From Neckera pumila (Eukaryota > Streptophyta > Bryopsida > Hypnales > Neckeraceae), in NCBI GenBank assembly GCA_963969595.1, contig OZ018411.1, positions 29,771,445-29,835,444 on the forward strand: a stretch of DNA of 64,000 nt, written 5' to 3'. Shown here in pieces: positions 46,110 through 64,000 of the stretch. The first letter of the stretch is position 1; each line of letters begins with the position of its first letter. The position numbers and the translations under genes are program-made. Below the pieces are notes generated by a model. It made no database searches and had not been told where the DNA came from. It saw only the letters and a program-made list of their open reading frames with translations.

Positions 46110-48188
46110 ATGGAGCGTTTGGTGAAGAAATTTGAGCAAAGGTACCGTCGCGCTTTGGATCTTCACAACTCGTGGGAGGATCTGCAGTCACGGCTTCTGA
46201 AACAGTTCGCCAATGCAAGTGCAATTCTCGAGAGGTTCCCGGTACTCTTGTTCTCTTTCTTTTTCTCGTTTGTTATGATTTGATTCTGCATTACCCTGTG
46301 GTGACGTGGTTGTCCGTCACAGTAGAAACAGAGTCATTTATATGATGGAATTTTGGAATTCGGCACTTCGTTCTCTAGGTTACTGAAATTTGAGATTTGT
46401 TTTGAATTTGAAACATGATGTTCTCCATGGATCAAATAGGAAATAGTACTGTGAAGTATGCATTGCCTTAGAATATCGACCACTGAATTAGATCAATTCT
46501 CAGCTATTTTGCTCTCCGAATTTATGAATTATTTTCTTAAGAAATCCGTATCACCCTACAGTGAAAGATATATAGCTGAATTTAAAGGATTTTGTAGCGG
46601 CACAATGCTAATGATGTTGCCATAATAACTTTTTAGGTCTGATCGATCTCTGTTTTGGGTGATATGTTTTGTACTCGTCTACAGAGGACAGACTGGTGAA
46701 ACTTTGTGTTGAAATCCTGCACGTGAATGGAATTTTTAAAGCCTAGAATAAGAAGCTTTTGAGGGCTGGTTTCAGGTGCTCCTGGAAGCAAAGAATTATG
46801 GCATTATGGAGAGTATGACGTCCATCTTGCAAGCCATGCCAGCAATGCAGATTGAACAACTAGAGCTCATATTGCGCTCGATGCAATCCACCATGTGAGT
46901 AAATTTTATCTTTGCCTTCATGTGAACCTCACTTATGTCGGGGGTTCAATGAGACCAAAATCTTCAGGACAAAGTAGGGTTCTAGCATTGAAATGAACAT
47001 TTTTTTTACTGAATTACGATCTATTTGAAATGAAATCTCAAATGAAATCAAGAGCTATTTGTCTTGTTTGTCATTGTTGCAATAGTCTTGTCTTTGAGAC
47101 TGTAAATTGATTCCTTTATGTGGGGTGAGTATCTCAGTGTTGAGCTAGAGAAAATTGTTAAGTCATTTGAGAAGCTATGGCGAGATGGAATGGGACTACT
47201 GAAAGCTGAGAAGATAACAGCTCAACAATCTGAGCAAAGGGTCGGGCCAAGACCAAGTTTGAATGATTGTCTTCAAGGCCTTCATGATCTTTACATAATG
47301 CATCGAGACGAGTAAGTCTTTCTGTCATTTCTGTCATCTTTTGTTTCTTCTTTTACTACATGAAGCAAGCAAGCATTTACTAAATTTTGTGAACTGTGTA
47401 ACAATGAGACTCACAATTGACTGGTATTTGTACACTCAGGCATAAGTTGAAGCTTGCTATCATTTCATCACTCTCTTACGAGTCTAGGTAACATATCTTT
47501 TCTATTACCAGGAAGAGAATATTCCCTGATTTCTTTCAATGGCATAAATTTTATTAGGTAGTTTGTAATCCAACCAGTTCATACTGAATGAATACTTAAT
47601 GCGTTAATATTACATTTCTCATTCCAATCATTCGTTTTCACTTGTTACTCACCTGGCACTGTGAATCTAAATGTGTACCCCTTGAATATATTTTGAATAT
47701 CGAACTAATCAATGTCTTCTCTGCTCACTAGGAGTGACGATGTTTGCGCATTGCAAGCCGTGCTTCAAGACCAACCAAATCTGCCCCCTAGTGAAGGTTT
47801 GTCATTGTGCTCACTCTCCTGCTCGTGCCTGAACTAGATGCTCTTACATTCTGCCTGGTGAAAAGTCAAACAGAATTATTTGAATCATTTGTACAGTGCT
47901 TGAGGTTCAAGCTTTTCTGTATTTCTGACGCACATAAGCCTATTGTCTGTTCTTCGTTCGTCGAGTTAAGACATGTTCTCACTTGGAGTTGAGAGTTGTC
48001 CTAGCCGGGGTCTTATAATTTAATTTGAGTACACCCCTAAACTGGATTACCTTTTGCCATCACCATTCTGAACACTAAGTGCAATCAAATCTTGAACCAG
48101 TCTTCACCTACAATGACAACAAATTGTTTTCTTGCTTGTGACAGTAAAACGTATTTTTGAAGTCATTGCTGCTGGTGATATTTGGTGA
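46110..48188 (+). CDS. AIRIM/C1orf109-like (CK2S-family) putative ribosome-maturation factor
   Basis: Six exons (46110-46241, 46776-46894, 47138-47311, 47440-47487, 47732-47796, 48145-48188), all with GT-AG borders, join to 582 nt encoding 193 residues. The product is mostly helical with no signal or membrane segment: LVKKFEQRYRRALDLHNSW, ASAILERFPVLLEAKNYG, IVELEKIVKSFEKLWRDG, LNDCLQGLHDLYIMHRDEH, then LAIISSLSYES and the C-terminal VKRIFEVIAAGDIW. Length and the order of hydrophobic patterns fit an uncharacterised plant family that resembles human C1orf109/AIRIM, a 203-residue partner of the SPATA5-SPATA5L1 AAA ATPases in late 60S ribosome maturation. The plant role is inferred. The ATG at 46110 (ACTATGGAG) is the first in frame after a stop at 46062. 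Three short upstream ORFs (starts 45933, 46037, 46084) precede it. Confidence 0.7.
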
Positions 48189-50327
48189 TCGAGGCATATA
48201 TCCGCCATCACTAGTCCTGGCTGCTATCGTGGTGGGTACATTAGGTTTCACTCAATCCGATTTTTGGTTCCGTATACATTAACAGCTTTCATATATATTA
48301 GTGATTTTTTTATTGGGGATGACGACAAGAGCCCGAACCTCTAGATCGAAGTGAAAGAGAATCAGCAGAGAATCGAACATGACGAAAGTTCAAAAAAGCT
48401 ATGTTCGACAAAGCTTCATAGAATCTGTCAATATTGCTCCAGCAATCTTGTCAGAGGTCACAATACAAAGGCAGTCACAGGTCACCAGTGTAGTACTGTA
48501 GTGGATCCACATTTCACGTGGTCACTTCTAATAATAAGGGTCGTCACATCTTCTCTCCATTCTCAATCCTTAGAGAATGAGGATGTGGCACTCTCTCCTT
48601 GAGTTGTGGAGGGACCATTCTCTAAAGATTGAGAAGTTTTTTTCTTTTCCTTTGGAGGTGAAGAATGGGTGTGAAGAAGTTTGTGCGCCCATAGTGTCTT
48701 TCTTGGAGAATTGTGACAACCCCAAATTATAAGTTACATACTTATAAATCTCCATCATGTTATCTCTTGTAAATCAAGAAATCTAATTTTAATCAATACA
48801 CAAAGTTTCTTTGAAATTTAATACATTTCAATCCACCAGTCAAATCCACCAAGGAAGTGGTAGACAATTGTGTGTAGTAGTGTAAAGCCTCATTGTAAAA
48901 GCTACTTAACAATTTTGTTTAAAAGTTGTTGAGAGTGTATTGTATATATAAGATGTTGTTCTAGGTATTACAAATAAACAATTTTGCAAACAAATACCAC
49001 TAAAAAGAATTGGTTGTAGTTTGATTTTAATAGATATTATCAAATTTGATATTCTATTTAAGAATATAAAGTAATAGATTTGTCTATTATTAGTTGAAGT
49101 TCAAATTCTACAATCTTAATTCATGTGTTCAACACTAAGTTTTTCTAAATATTACTAAACCTTCAACAATCTATAATACAAGAAAAAATTTGCCTCACAA
49201 GCAAGAAGTTATAAAAATATATTAAACATCATGAATAATTACCTTAGCAAGAATGATCTTCATTGTGAAGGGTTTAAACAAGACTTGTCATGTAGTGTAC
49301 AAAAATATTTTTTCTTTTTGTTTCAAACTCTAATATTTCACTCTATACTATCAACTTTTTAGAAGAAAATATCTGTTCATGTTTAATAAAGTAAGCAAGG
49401 GCAAAATCCTAGGATTGGATATGACTTGATTGCATAACAAAGATTAAATTAGCTCTTTGCATTGGATCTGGCATTTTGGCAGTGATCTTTGAAAAACTTA
49501 ATCATAGAATTTTAGTTTGAAACTAAAGGAGCCAATGCATTGCTTAATCATAGAATAAAGTTCTAATCATAGACTTTTTCAAAGTCAAGCTCAAGTAGTT
49601 CAAAAAACGTTTAAGACCCCAGAACAAAATTTATTTACATATCTTGAAAACAAAATTTTAATTGGATTTTGACTATGTTGAGATGTATTTTGCTTGGAGC
49701 TTTTGGACATTTGGACAAGCAAAAACTGTGCAATTCTAGCTGCAGAAAATAATGTTGCATACCAAATTCGTTGATCATTCCCAAAAGATTTTCGCTAAAA
49801 TTCGCTCATAATGATATCACTGTCAAGCAGGTTGTTAGACATCGGAGCAAACCGAAATCAGTCCACAATGGAGAATTTTTTTTATTTGAAAAAAAGGACA
49901 AACCGGATGACCTCAAGTAGCGCCTTCAGCAAGTCAAGCAGCTTCATCAGTCAAGTTATTCTGAACATTTACTGTGGACGTACTCCCTCCTTACAGCAAA
50001 ATAATAACGTATTTTCTAATACGGTCAGATTCGTGAAAATGGCATGTTTCAGAGCACCAAAGATTGTGACATTCAATCTACAAGCTGGGACTGCTATAGA
50101 TCTGAGACCTGTTCCAGAATGGAAACTAAAAAAGCGCCAATCTCTTGAAATTCAGCCATTGTAACGAATATGACTGTTATTGGTGTAAGTTTCTACAAGT
50201 CTCACTCGTATGGTACGTGTTCTCTGCACTTGGCATTGTTATAATTCAGCATTGCTTACCTGCAGTGAAAATCTAGTAAGACATAGACAAGAAATGGAAG
50301 CATGCCAGAGTTTAAGGTTTCGATCAA
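48189..50327. other. Intergenic region between convergent genes
   Basis: The AIRIM-like gene and the receptor-kinase gene converge on this stretch. It holds a hairpin at 48552-48636 (CCATTCTCAATCC and AGAGAATG against CATTCTCTAAAGATTGAGAA), AT-rich DNA, and a 117-codon plus-strand ORF at 49811-50164 with no domain, probably antisense to the 3' UTR of the kinase gene. Confidence 0.45.
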
Positions 50328-58240
<7,913 letters not shown>

Positions 58241-58336
58241 CAACCCACGTCTGATCAACTCGTGCACCTCTTCTAACAAATTAGGCTGAAACCAAACCTC
58301 AAAGTCATCACTCACACAACCTCCTTCCCATTGCAA

Positions 58337-59566
58337 ATGAAAAAACCGACTCCGTCAACGTCCACGTAGGTGCAAAACTGATACATCAAAACTGTCCCGT
58401 CATGTATGATCCTCAACTCTCAACATAACCCGACGCTGGTGCATATTAATTAGCCCTTCGCTACGGCTCTGAAGCAGTTCATGAGTTCAAGACTTGCATA
58501 TTCTAATATTTGTTTTTTTTGTCGGTAAGCATGAGTGTTTGCCGGGTACGTTAAAATCAAAGAATGCAAAGCTTGATCTACAAATATTCGAACCTGATGT
58601 TTGCATGACAGAACGTCCGACACTTCTTGATGTATCCATCGGGATACGCTCTCTCCTAGCACTCCTTCCAAAGAATTATGCAACCGTGATAGTCTAATAG
58701 AGTGATACTCTAAACCTGCTCCTAGAATTGATCGATACTACCAACTGGTTGGCCTGTTTAGACTTCGGAACTCTGCATCTTCCATGGATTTGAAGGCTTA
58801 AGCGCTCCACTGACAGCTTGATCCGAAAGCTAGCGCACTGAACTCAATGAGGTTCAGGCTCCCGCAAAAAATGGGCTTCACATTCTGATCAATACACACC
58901 AGTCGGTACTGATAAAAACGCTGCAAAACTTCATCTAGTAGTCTACAACAACCAGAGCTCCCTGGCTGTCCACACAAAATTCCACCTAATGTTTCAAATG
59001 CGATACCAAGCTAACCTCTCTCAAGCTACCTCCTCTCTAGCTACCCCTGTGCAGCAAGCTACCTTACAATAAGTTAGCTAGACTCGAACTTGATCAGATC
59101 CGCATCCACCAGCGGTCCTCATTCCCGGGCTGCAAGTTGACCCGGGAGGTTACCCAAAATTATGAAAAATCCAAGTGGTGTCCAAAGCGATAAACGTGAA
59201 ATAAGTGAGAAACCAGCGATGCACGTGCTGTTCTGAAGGGGCCAACCGACTTTTCGTTCTCCAAGTCAACCCGCCTTTGTTTGAAACGGCCTTGAAACAG
59301 CCTTGAAACAGGGTTGAAACAGGGTTGAAATGACTGCAGGGTGTTGCTTTCTTGGGACTGGGATTCACTTTTACAGGACTAATTAGCTAGCTAGCTTGAG
59401 CATCAGTGAACTCTGAAAGGGCATACTTGAATAGTGTAATACTCATCAGTTAAGTTGCAGCGTGTGTCGATCCAGGCTGTCATTTATAAGTTCTACAGTC
59501 CATACTCACAGGTTGTGTGGCTCAAATTAGCTGAGGTTCTGTAAAAAAAATTTGAAGATCGATACA
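58337..59566. other. Upstream region of the receptor-kinase gene
   Basis: It contains the likely minus-strand promoter and leader. No second gene is seen. A short tandem array of a 13-base unit, CCTTGAAACAG/GGTTGAAACAG, lies at about 59288-59331. The 72-codon minus ORF across it is a product of that array. Confidence 0.4.
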
Positions 59567-59776
59567 CACAGGGAGATCGGGGAGGCGTTACCCCGCCGGT
59601 ACAAATGTGTGGGGGTGTAACTTGACCCCCAAAACAGAAAGTTGGTGTGTGTGTCAAGTTACACCGTACATTTGTACCGGCGGTTGTACATCTTGTCTCA
59701 AATATGTACATCAAATATGTACAGTTTCTAAAAAAAGGTTCCTTTTATTATTTGGTCCCTCCCCGATCTCCCTGTG
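59567..59776. mobile_element. Foldback MITE with ACA flanks, 210 bp
   Basis: The outer ends CACAGGGAGATCGGGGAGG and CCTCCCCGATCTCCCTGTG are complementary. Inner arms CCGCCGGTACAAATG with GTGTAACTTGAC pair with GTCAAGTTACAC and CATTTGTACCGGCGG. ACA lies directly next to both ends (59564-59566 and 59777-59779), a probable 3-bp target duplication. A 3-bp duplication and a CACA start resemble CACTA-type elements, but the superfamily is not certain. Confidence 0.75.
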
Positions 59777-59779
59777 ACA

Positions 59780-60074
59780 GCTTGAAAGCATACTGCAGTG
59801 CATTATTATTACTGTGTTAGTTTGGAAGCTTACATCCTCGCGGAGTGTTTTTAGCAGCTTGAGGTATCTGCAATTGTAATTGTGAAATTCAGATTTGGGA
59901 TCACTGCTCCCACAAGAGATGTCAGGAATATGAGCATCGACAAGTGATTCCGCGTTTTGCTTGCTGGGTGGTAGAGCACTTGAGCGACGTGCGACTTGGA
60001 ATGCACGCGGGTCAGAATAATCATTCATTTTCTACATTCATCTATCATTTGCATCCAGCCATTGACTTTAATTA
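59780..60074. other. No gene recognised
   Basis: A 105-codon minus ORF overlaps the foldback element edge and has no domain. Confidence 0.4.
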
Positions 60075-60162
60075 CTCCCTCTGTTTCTGAAAAAGACCCG
60101 TGTTCCTTTGTTCCTTTGTATTTTACAAGGAAAACATGGGTCTTTTTCAGAAACAGAGGTAG
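60075..60162. mobile_element. Stowaway-like MITE, 88 bp, TA target duplication
   Basis: The arms CTCCCTCTGTTTCTGAAAAA and the complement of TTTTTCAGAAACAGAGGTAG pair almost end to end around a short loop. TA precedes (60073-60074) and follows (60163-60164). It belongs with the element at 7525, sharing the CTCCCT.TGT start. Confidence 0.85.
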
Positions 60163-60574
60163 TAGTATAATTCATTCAAACTTTTATGAATCTTGTATGT
60201 TGTTGAGATGATTTGGGCAAATTCATAAATGTTTCATAGTGAAAATAGTTCAATCTCGCTAATTTGGCATATTCTCTAACTGGCGTTTTTCAAGCCGTAT
60301 GGCTAATTTAAATAATACTACCGTAGGTGTAGGGCAGCTTCGCCACTGCCGAGGCGAATAACTAATTAATTTGAAAATTTAATGTTCGCCATATCAAAAA
60401 GAAGTTTTTTGAAATTCAACTTTTTGGATAATTGAATAATTGTAGTTTTGCCTTTCATCCAAAATTTTAACTAGGTTTTCTATCCTAACACAACCCTTGT
60501 CCTCATGCATGAGTCTCTTGCACAACTTCTAAAGCCACTTAATGTGTGTAAGGGAGTGAGAACACAAGCTCTTT
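60163..60574. other. AT-rich gene-free DNA
   Basis: No feature is recognised. Confidence 0.4.
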
Positions 60575-61320
60575 ACACAAATAGGATGGTAGGAGGTAAA
60601 ACAACCCATGTGGGATATGTAAATTAGGATTAGTAAGAGCTCAACCACTCATAGTCAAGGAAAAAGCAGGAATTGTGTTTAAAGTAGAATTTCAGACTTC
60701 ATTTAGGCATAGTAGAATAATTTTTTTCAAAAAACTTTGAACTAATTTAATGTGAAAAATAAAGCCTAATTTCATTTCAAAAATCTATTTGAGATTTAGA
60801 GCCTCTTATAAAAAGTTATGGACAAAATTCATGGAGGGATTGGAAAGGACATTTTCTTTGACATTTTCAAACATCCTCTCTCAATTTTGCCAATAACTTT
60901 TGATCTTAGGCTCAAAATTACAAACAGATTTTTGTAGATCAAAGTTGGCTTGACTTAGCAACTTTTATTAGTTCAAAGTTTTGTGAAAAAAAATATTCTA
61001 CTATATCTAAATGAGGTCTGATGTTCTACATTGAACACACATTAGATGGGATTTGGGGGCTTTGAAGGGCCGTTTTAGGCCCGTTCCCCAATCTGGCTAG
61101 ATTTAGTGAATGCCGATACAGGCGTGTTAGAATTTTTTTTTTTTTTTCACAAAAAATGACATGGCGATCACTGTACCACGTCAGCCAATTGCTGCAGCTG
61201 CATTTCCGTACTTTGGAAACACAATAGAATGCAGGGGAATTCGAAGCCCTCCAAGCCCCCCAAATTTCTTCTAATGAATTCTTGCGTTTTGACAATGAGT
61301 AGTTAAACTCTCATCTTCAA
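60575..61320. repeat. Family F2 palindromic foldback, copy 2, interrupted by a MITE
   Basis: The left arm (ATAGGATGGTAGGAGGTAAA, ACCCATGTGGGATATGTAAA, CACTCATAGTCAAGG, CTTCATTTAGGCATAGTA) is mirrored by the right arm (CTATATCTAAATGAGGTCTG and TTGACAATGAGT), with the centre near 60855. The CATTAG MITE at 61040-61276 splits the right arm. The inner block AAAAGTTATGGACAAA matches copy 1 at 30985-31610. Confidence 0.7.
61040..61276. mobile_element. CATTAG-family MITE, copy 7, nested in an F2 foldback
   Basis: The ends are CATTAGATGGGATTTGGGGG and the complement of CCCCAAATTTCTTCTAATG. The interior keeps GGCCGTTTTAGGCCCGTTCC and GACATGGCGATCACTG. Comparing with the intact opposite arm of the host palindrome, the flanks rejoin with only one extra A. 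Confidence 0.8.
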
Positions 61321-61629
61321 ATTGTCCCATATCCTTTGAGGATTCATAATGGACAATGGATTTCATTATAAAAATAACCTCTCCACCCTTCATTCTTGTA
61401 GAATGTCATTGAGATAATTCCTTCACATTGTCATCAAAAAATTTCTTGATGGTAAATGGTACATAGACTTTGTGTTCACTTTGAAGTCTAAATTTATTTA
61501 AATTTTTGCTCATGTAATTTCTAAATATTTTGCCATTTCTTTCATTTCATTTTATTATTGTTTGCCAAATGTTCAGCATAATTTCCAAAATATTTCACCA
61601 CCAATTTTTTGAATTATTTTTGGGCAAAG
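61321..61629. repeat. Dispersed block shared with 15280-15430
   Basis: 61320-61455 (CATATCCTTTG, AATGGATTTCATTATAAA, CTCTCCACCCTTCATTCT) matches 15290-15430 in order and orientation. The rest is AT-rich with no gene. Confidence 0.45.
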
Positions 61630-61905
61630 CTATCCTATACCTACAGTAGTGTACCTGTGCCATTGCCACAGCCCTCCCTTCTCCCCCCCAAAGTAAGAGC
61701 AATTTTCTAATTTATAAGATTCATAAAAACTTTAAAATTCATTAACTTTCACATTGTAGGTTCCAACGCCACAAAACGAAGCCCGTGCACCCCTCCTTGC
61801 AAAGATGTTTCCGACAGTACTAAGAATGTAACTAGGGGACGCATGATCGAAGAGATCTCACCATAACAATCAAAACGAATAAACAAAACAAAACAAAACT
61901 ACCGT
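61630..61905 (+). repeat. Family F3 repeat copy
   Basis: It contains GAGCAATTTTCTAATTTATA, CATTAACTTTCACATTGTAG, GCCCGTGCACCCCTCCTTGC, a GATCTCACCATAAC block and an A/C-rich tail. The order is as at 26031 and 32155. Confidence 0.55.
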
Positions 61906-64000
61906 ATGTTTAGGTCTGATTCGGCAACTTGTTGTCAAAATAATTTAATTTTCACATTTTGACAATTGGGCAGCCTGTTTTGATTTTCTTGATTTTCTCT
62001 TATTTTCAGAATAGTTAAAAGTTTCTCAAATTGTCCCTTGAAATTTTGTCAGATCTTTTCTTGAAATTTTTTCAGATTTTCAAAAATAATTGTAGAATTT
62101 TTAAAATTTCAAACACAATCAAAATTTTGCTTCGTTATTTACAAAGCTGACCTATACGGACGGTAGCAGCCTAACTTAAAGTATGGATTGTAATTATAAA
62201 AGTTTTTAGAGGACTGTGTAGATTTGGCCCATTTCAATTTTTGATTTTTGGCTCTAGAATTGAGCCAATTAACAAAATTGACGATTCACAATCAAAGCAA
62301 CCCCGTGAAGTATAAACTAAAAATAAATAGGTGATAGTTCAACCATAGGTACTCCAAAGGATACACTAGACAAAGCAAGTCATGCATGCATTAACCATTG
62401 CCCTAATACTCTGACTAATAGAATGATTGAACCTTTAATATATGGGAATCCCAAAATTTGGACTTCCCCCCACATTCTATAATTATTTGACCAACTATTA
62501 ATTTGTAAACTACTCACAAAGCACCATACATTTAGTAGAAAATGATAAGCCCAATAACCTTATAATAACCTTATTTTAGAGAAAGATTTATCCAAATAAA
62601 GATTTATGAGTCTTCCCAACACCTTCTATATATTAATGTTGACTATATTTTGAAAGGGTTTTTCTAATAGTGAACTTCTATATTGTATTGGATCATTGCA
62701 AGAAAGAGTAGTACTAGGTATTTGTTACAGGGGGAGTGCCGAAATTTTCTTTTGCAATAATTTCTAAAGCATGATTTGCATGGATTTGAAATTTTTATTA
62801 GAAATTTTTATCTTGAATGTAATTATATCTTATATTTTTCAGAAATTAAAAAAAATAATCGAATATTTAAAAAGCAATTAAATTAATATGTCAAATTTTG
62901 AGTTCTAGGGGTTTTGAGTACCATTGAGTCCTCAAATTTAATGATCTAGAGCTGAAATTTCTATGGTCTATTCCCATAGTAGGAAGTAATGTTTCCATGA
63001 AGGGAAATTTAAAAAATATTGTATTTTATGTCCTCTATGGTCATGCAAATAGGGCTCTCTTGCACGCACAATTCTGAACATTGAAGATGGTTTCAAGATC
63101 ATTCTTTTGGTGAAATGTCTTTACCAAGAAGCCTTTCCAATTAGTCTATTTTAAATTTTTTTGGAAAATCATTTTTCCTATTTTTTACAAATTAAAACTT
63201 CAAAGTTTGTATTTTCTTCAAAATTTTAGCTCACTCTTTTTTGTGAATAACTTTTGAATTAGAGTCTTTTTAGGTCTAAAATTTTAGGAAAATTCTACTT
63301 TTAGTGTTATACTAATTATTCTCATTTTATTTTATTTTATTTTCAAAAATTTATATGCAAAATTTCATTGTACTTGGAATACTAGCCAAAAATAGGCCAA
63401 AGTAGAACAAAAAGAGCCACTCTCAATTCTTGCAACGACTATGTTAAAATTCAAAAAGGATTTTCAAATTTTCTTGAGGAGAAATTACCTTTCATGAAGT
63501 TTGAATTTATGATGCTTAAATCACTTCTATATGAGTAAGGAAAAAATACATTTGAAGAATACCTTTCCCTTGTTGTCAAACTAATATAAATCCAAAAGTT
63601 CAAGTCCAATGTCAAAAATAATTTTCTTGGAAATGTGAAATTTGTAGAATCTAGAATTAGAGGGTGATTGCAAGAAAGTCTCATCGATGTTGTAGCATTT
63701 GAGGCCTTTTGCACACTACACTATGACCCACTATTGGAAAAAACATTTAAAAATAAAATAAAATATGGATAATTAGTATAAGACTAAAAAATATATATCA
63801 CCTAAATTTGAGACTTCAAAAAAATGTAGGTCAAAAGATATTTACTAAATAGATGATCAAATTTTTTAAGAAAATAGACACTTTGATGTTTAGATTATTA
63901 TAAATAGTAGAAATATTTAAAAATTAAATTAAATTAAATATATATATATTTGAACATTCTAAAGAAATTTATGGAAATAAGATTCCTTTAGAAATATGAT
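61906..64000. other. AT-rich gene-free DNA with a repeat shared with 17.1-17.5 kb
   Basis: 62930-63330 parallels 17100-17500 (TATGGTCTATTCCCATAGTA, ATGCAAATAGGGCTC, TCATTCTTTTGGTGAAATGT). 63725-63850 appears to be a reversed piece of the same family. An 87-codon minus ORF at 63451-63714 has no recognisable domain. No gene is called. Confidence 0.45.

Noticed and set aside
49811..50164. 117-codon plus-strand ORF
   Set aside because: No domain is visible, and it lies just beyond the 3' end of the minus-strand kinase gene, probably antisense to its 3' UTR.

Overview
The window looks like nuclear DNA of a land plant. It has spliced genes with GT-AG introns, interstitial TTTAGGG-type telo-boxes, a cell-wall LRR-extensin, a plant LRR receptor-like kinase, and a high load of small inverted-repeat transposons in AT-rich DNA. 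Low gene density and a C-type lectin domain on a wall protein make me lean to a seed-free lineage (bryophyte, lycophyte or fern). That is inference only; no marker in the window fixes the species.

Layout. 1-3830 is a less AT-rich patch with a 165-codon minus-strand ORF behind a telo-box and several coding-like fragments I cannot assign. 3830-35200 is almost gene-free. It holds small inverted-repeat elements of several families (Tourist-like with TAA duplication, Stowaway-like with TA, a seven-copy CATTAG/CTAATG family), long foldback repeats of 0.6-2 kb, a 30-unit ATT microsatellite, and decayed coding-like pieces at 33.7-35.2 kb. 36.3-39.3 kb carries a two-exon gene for a secreted protein with an LRX-type leucine-rich domain, a proline-rich extensin hinge, a C-type lectin domain with its calcium/sugar ligands preserved, and a cysteine-rich EGF-like tail. 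39.3-45.9 kb is its 3' flank and more repeats. 45.9-48.2 kb holds a six-exon gene for a 193-residue helical protein resembling the C1orf109/AIRIM (CK2S) family, with a telo-box in its leader. 50.3-58.3 kb, minus strand, is a 22-exon LRR receptor kinase of the LRR-VIII-1/HPCA1 type. 58.3-64 kb is repeats again.

The genes are not an operon, but two of the three clear ones act at the cell surface: the LRX-lectin fusion is a candidate wall-bound sensor or linker, and the kinase a plasma-membrane receptor. The third gene is probably a ribosome-maturation factor. Exon structures were rebuilt by hand; all three add up to an uninterrupted reading frame (2031, 582 and 2469 nt).

The most unusual item is the LRX-extensin-lectin-EGF architecture. 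Next are the CATTAG elements, whose empty sites inside other repeats show almost no target duplication, and the abundance of unrelated long foldback families.
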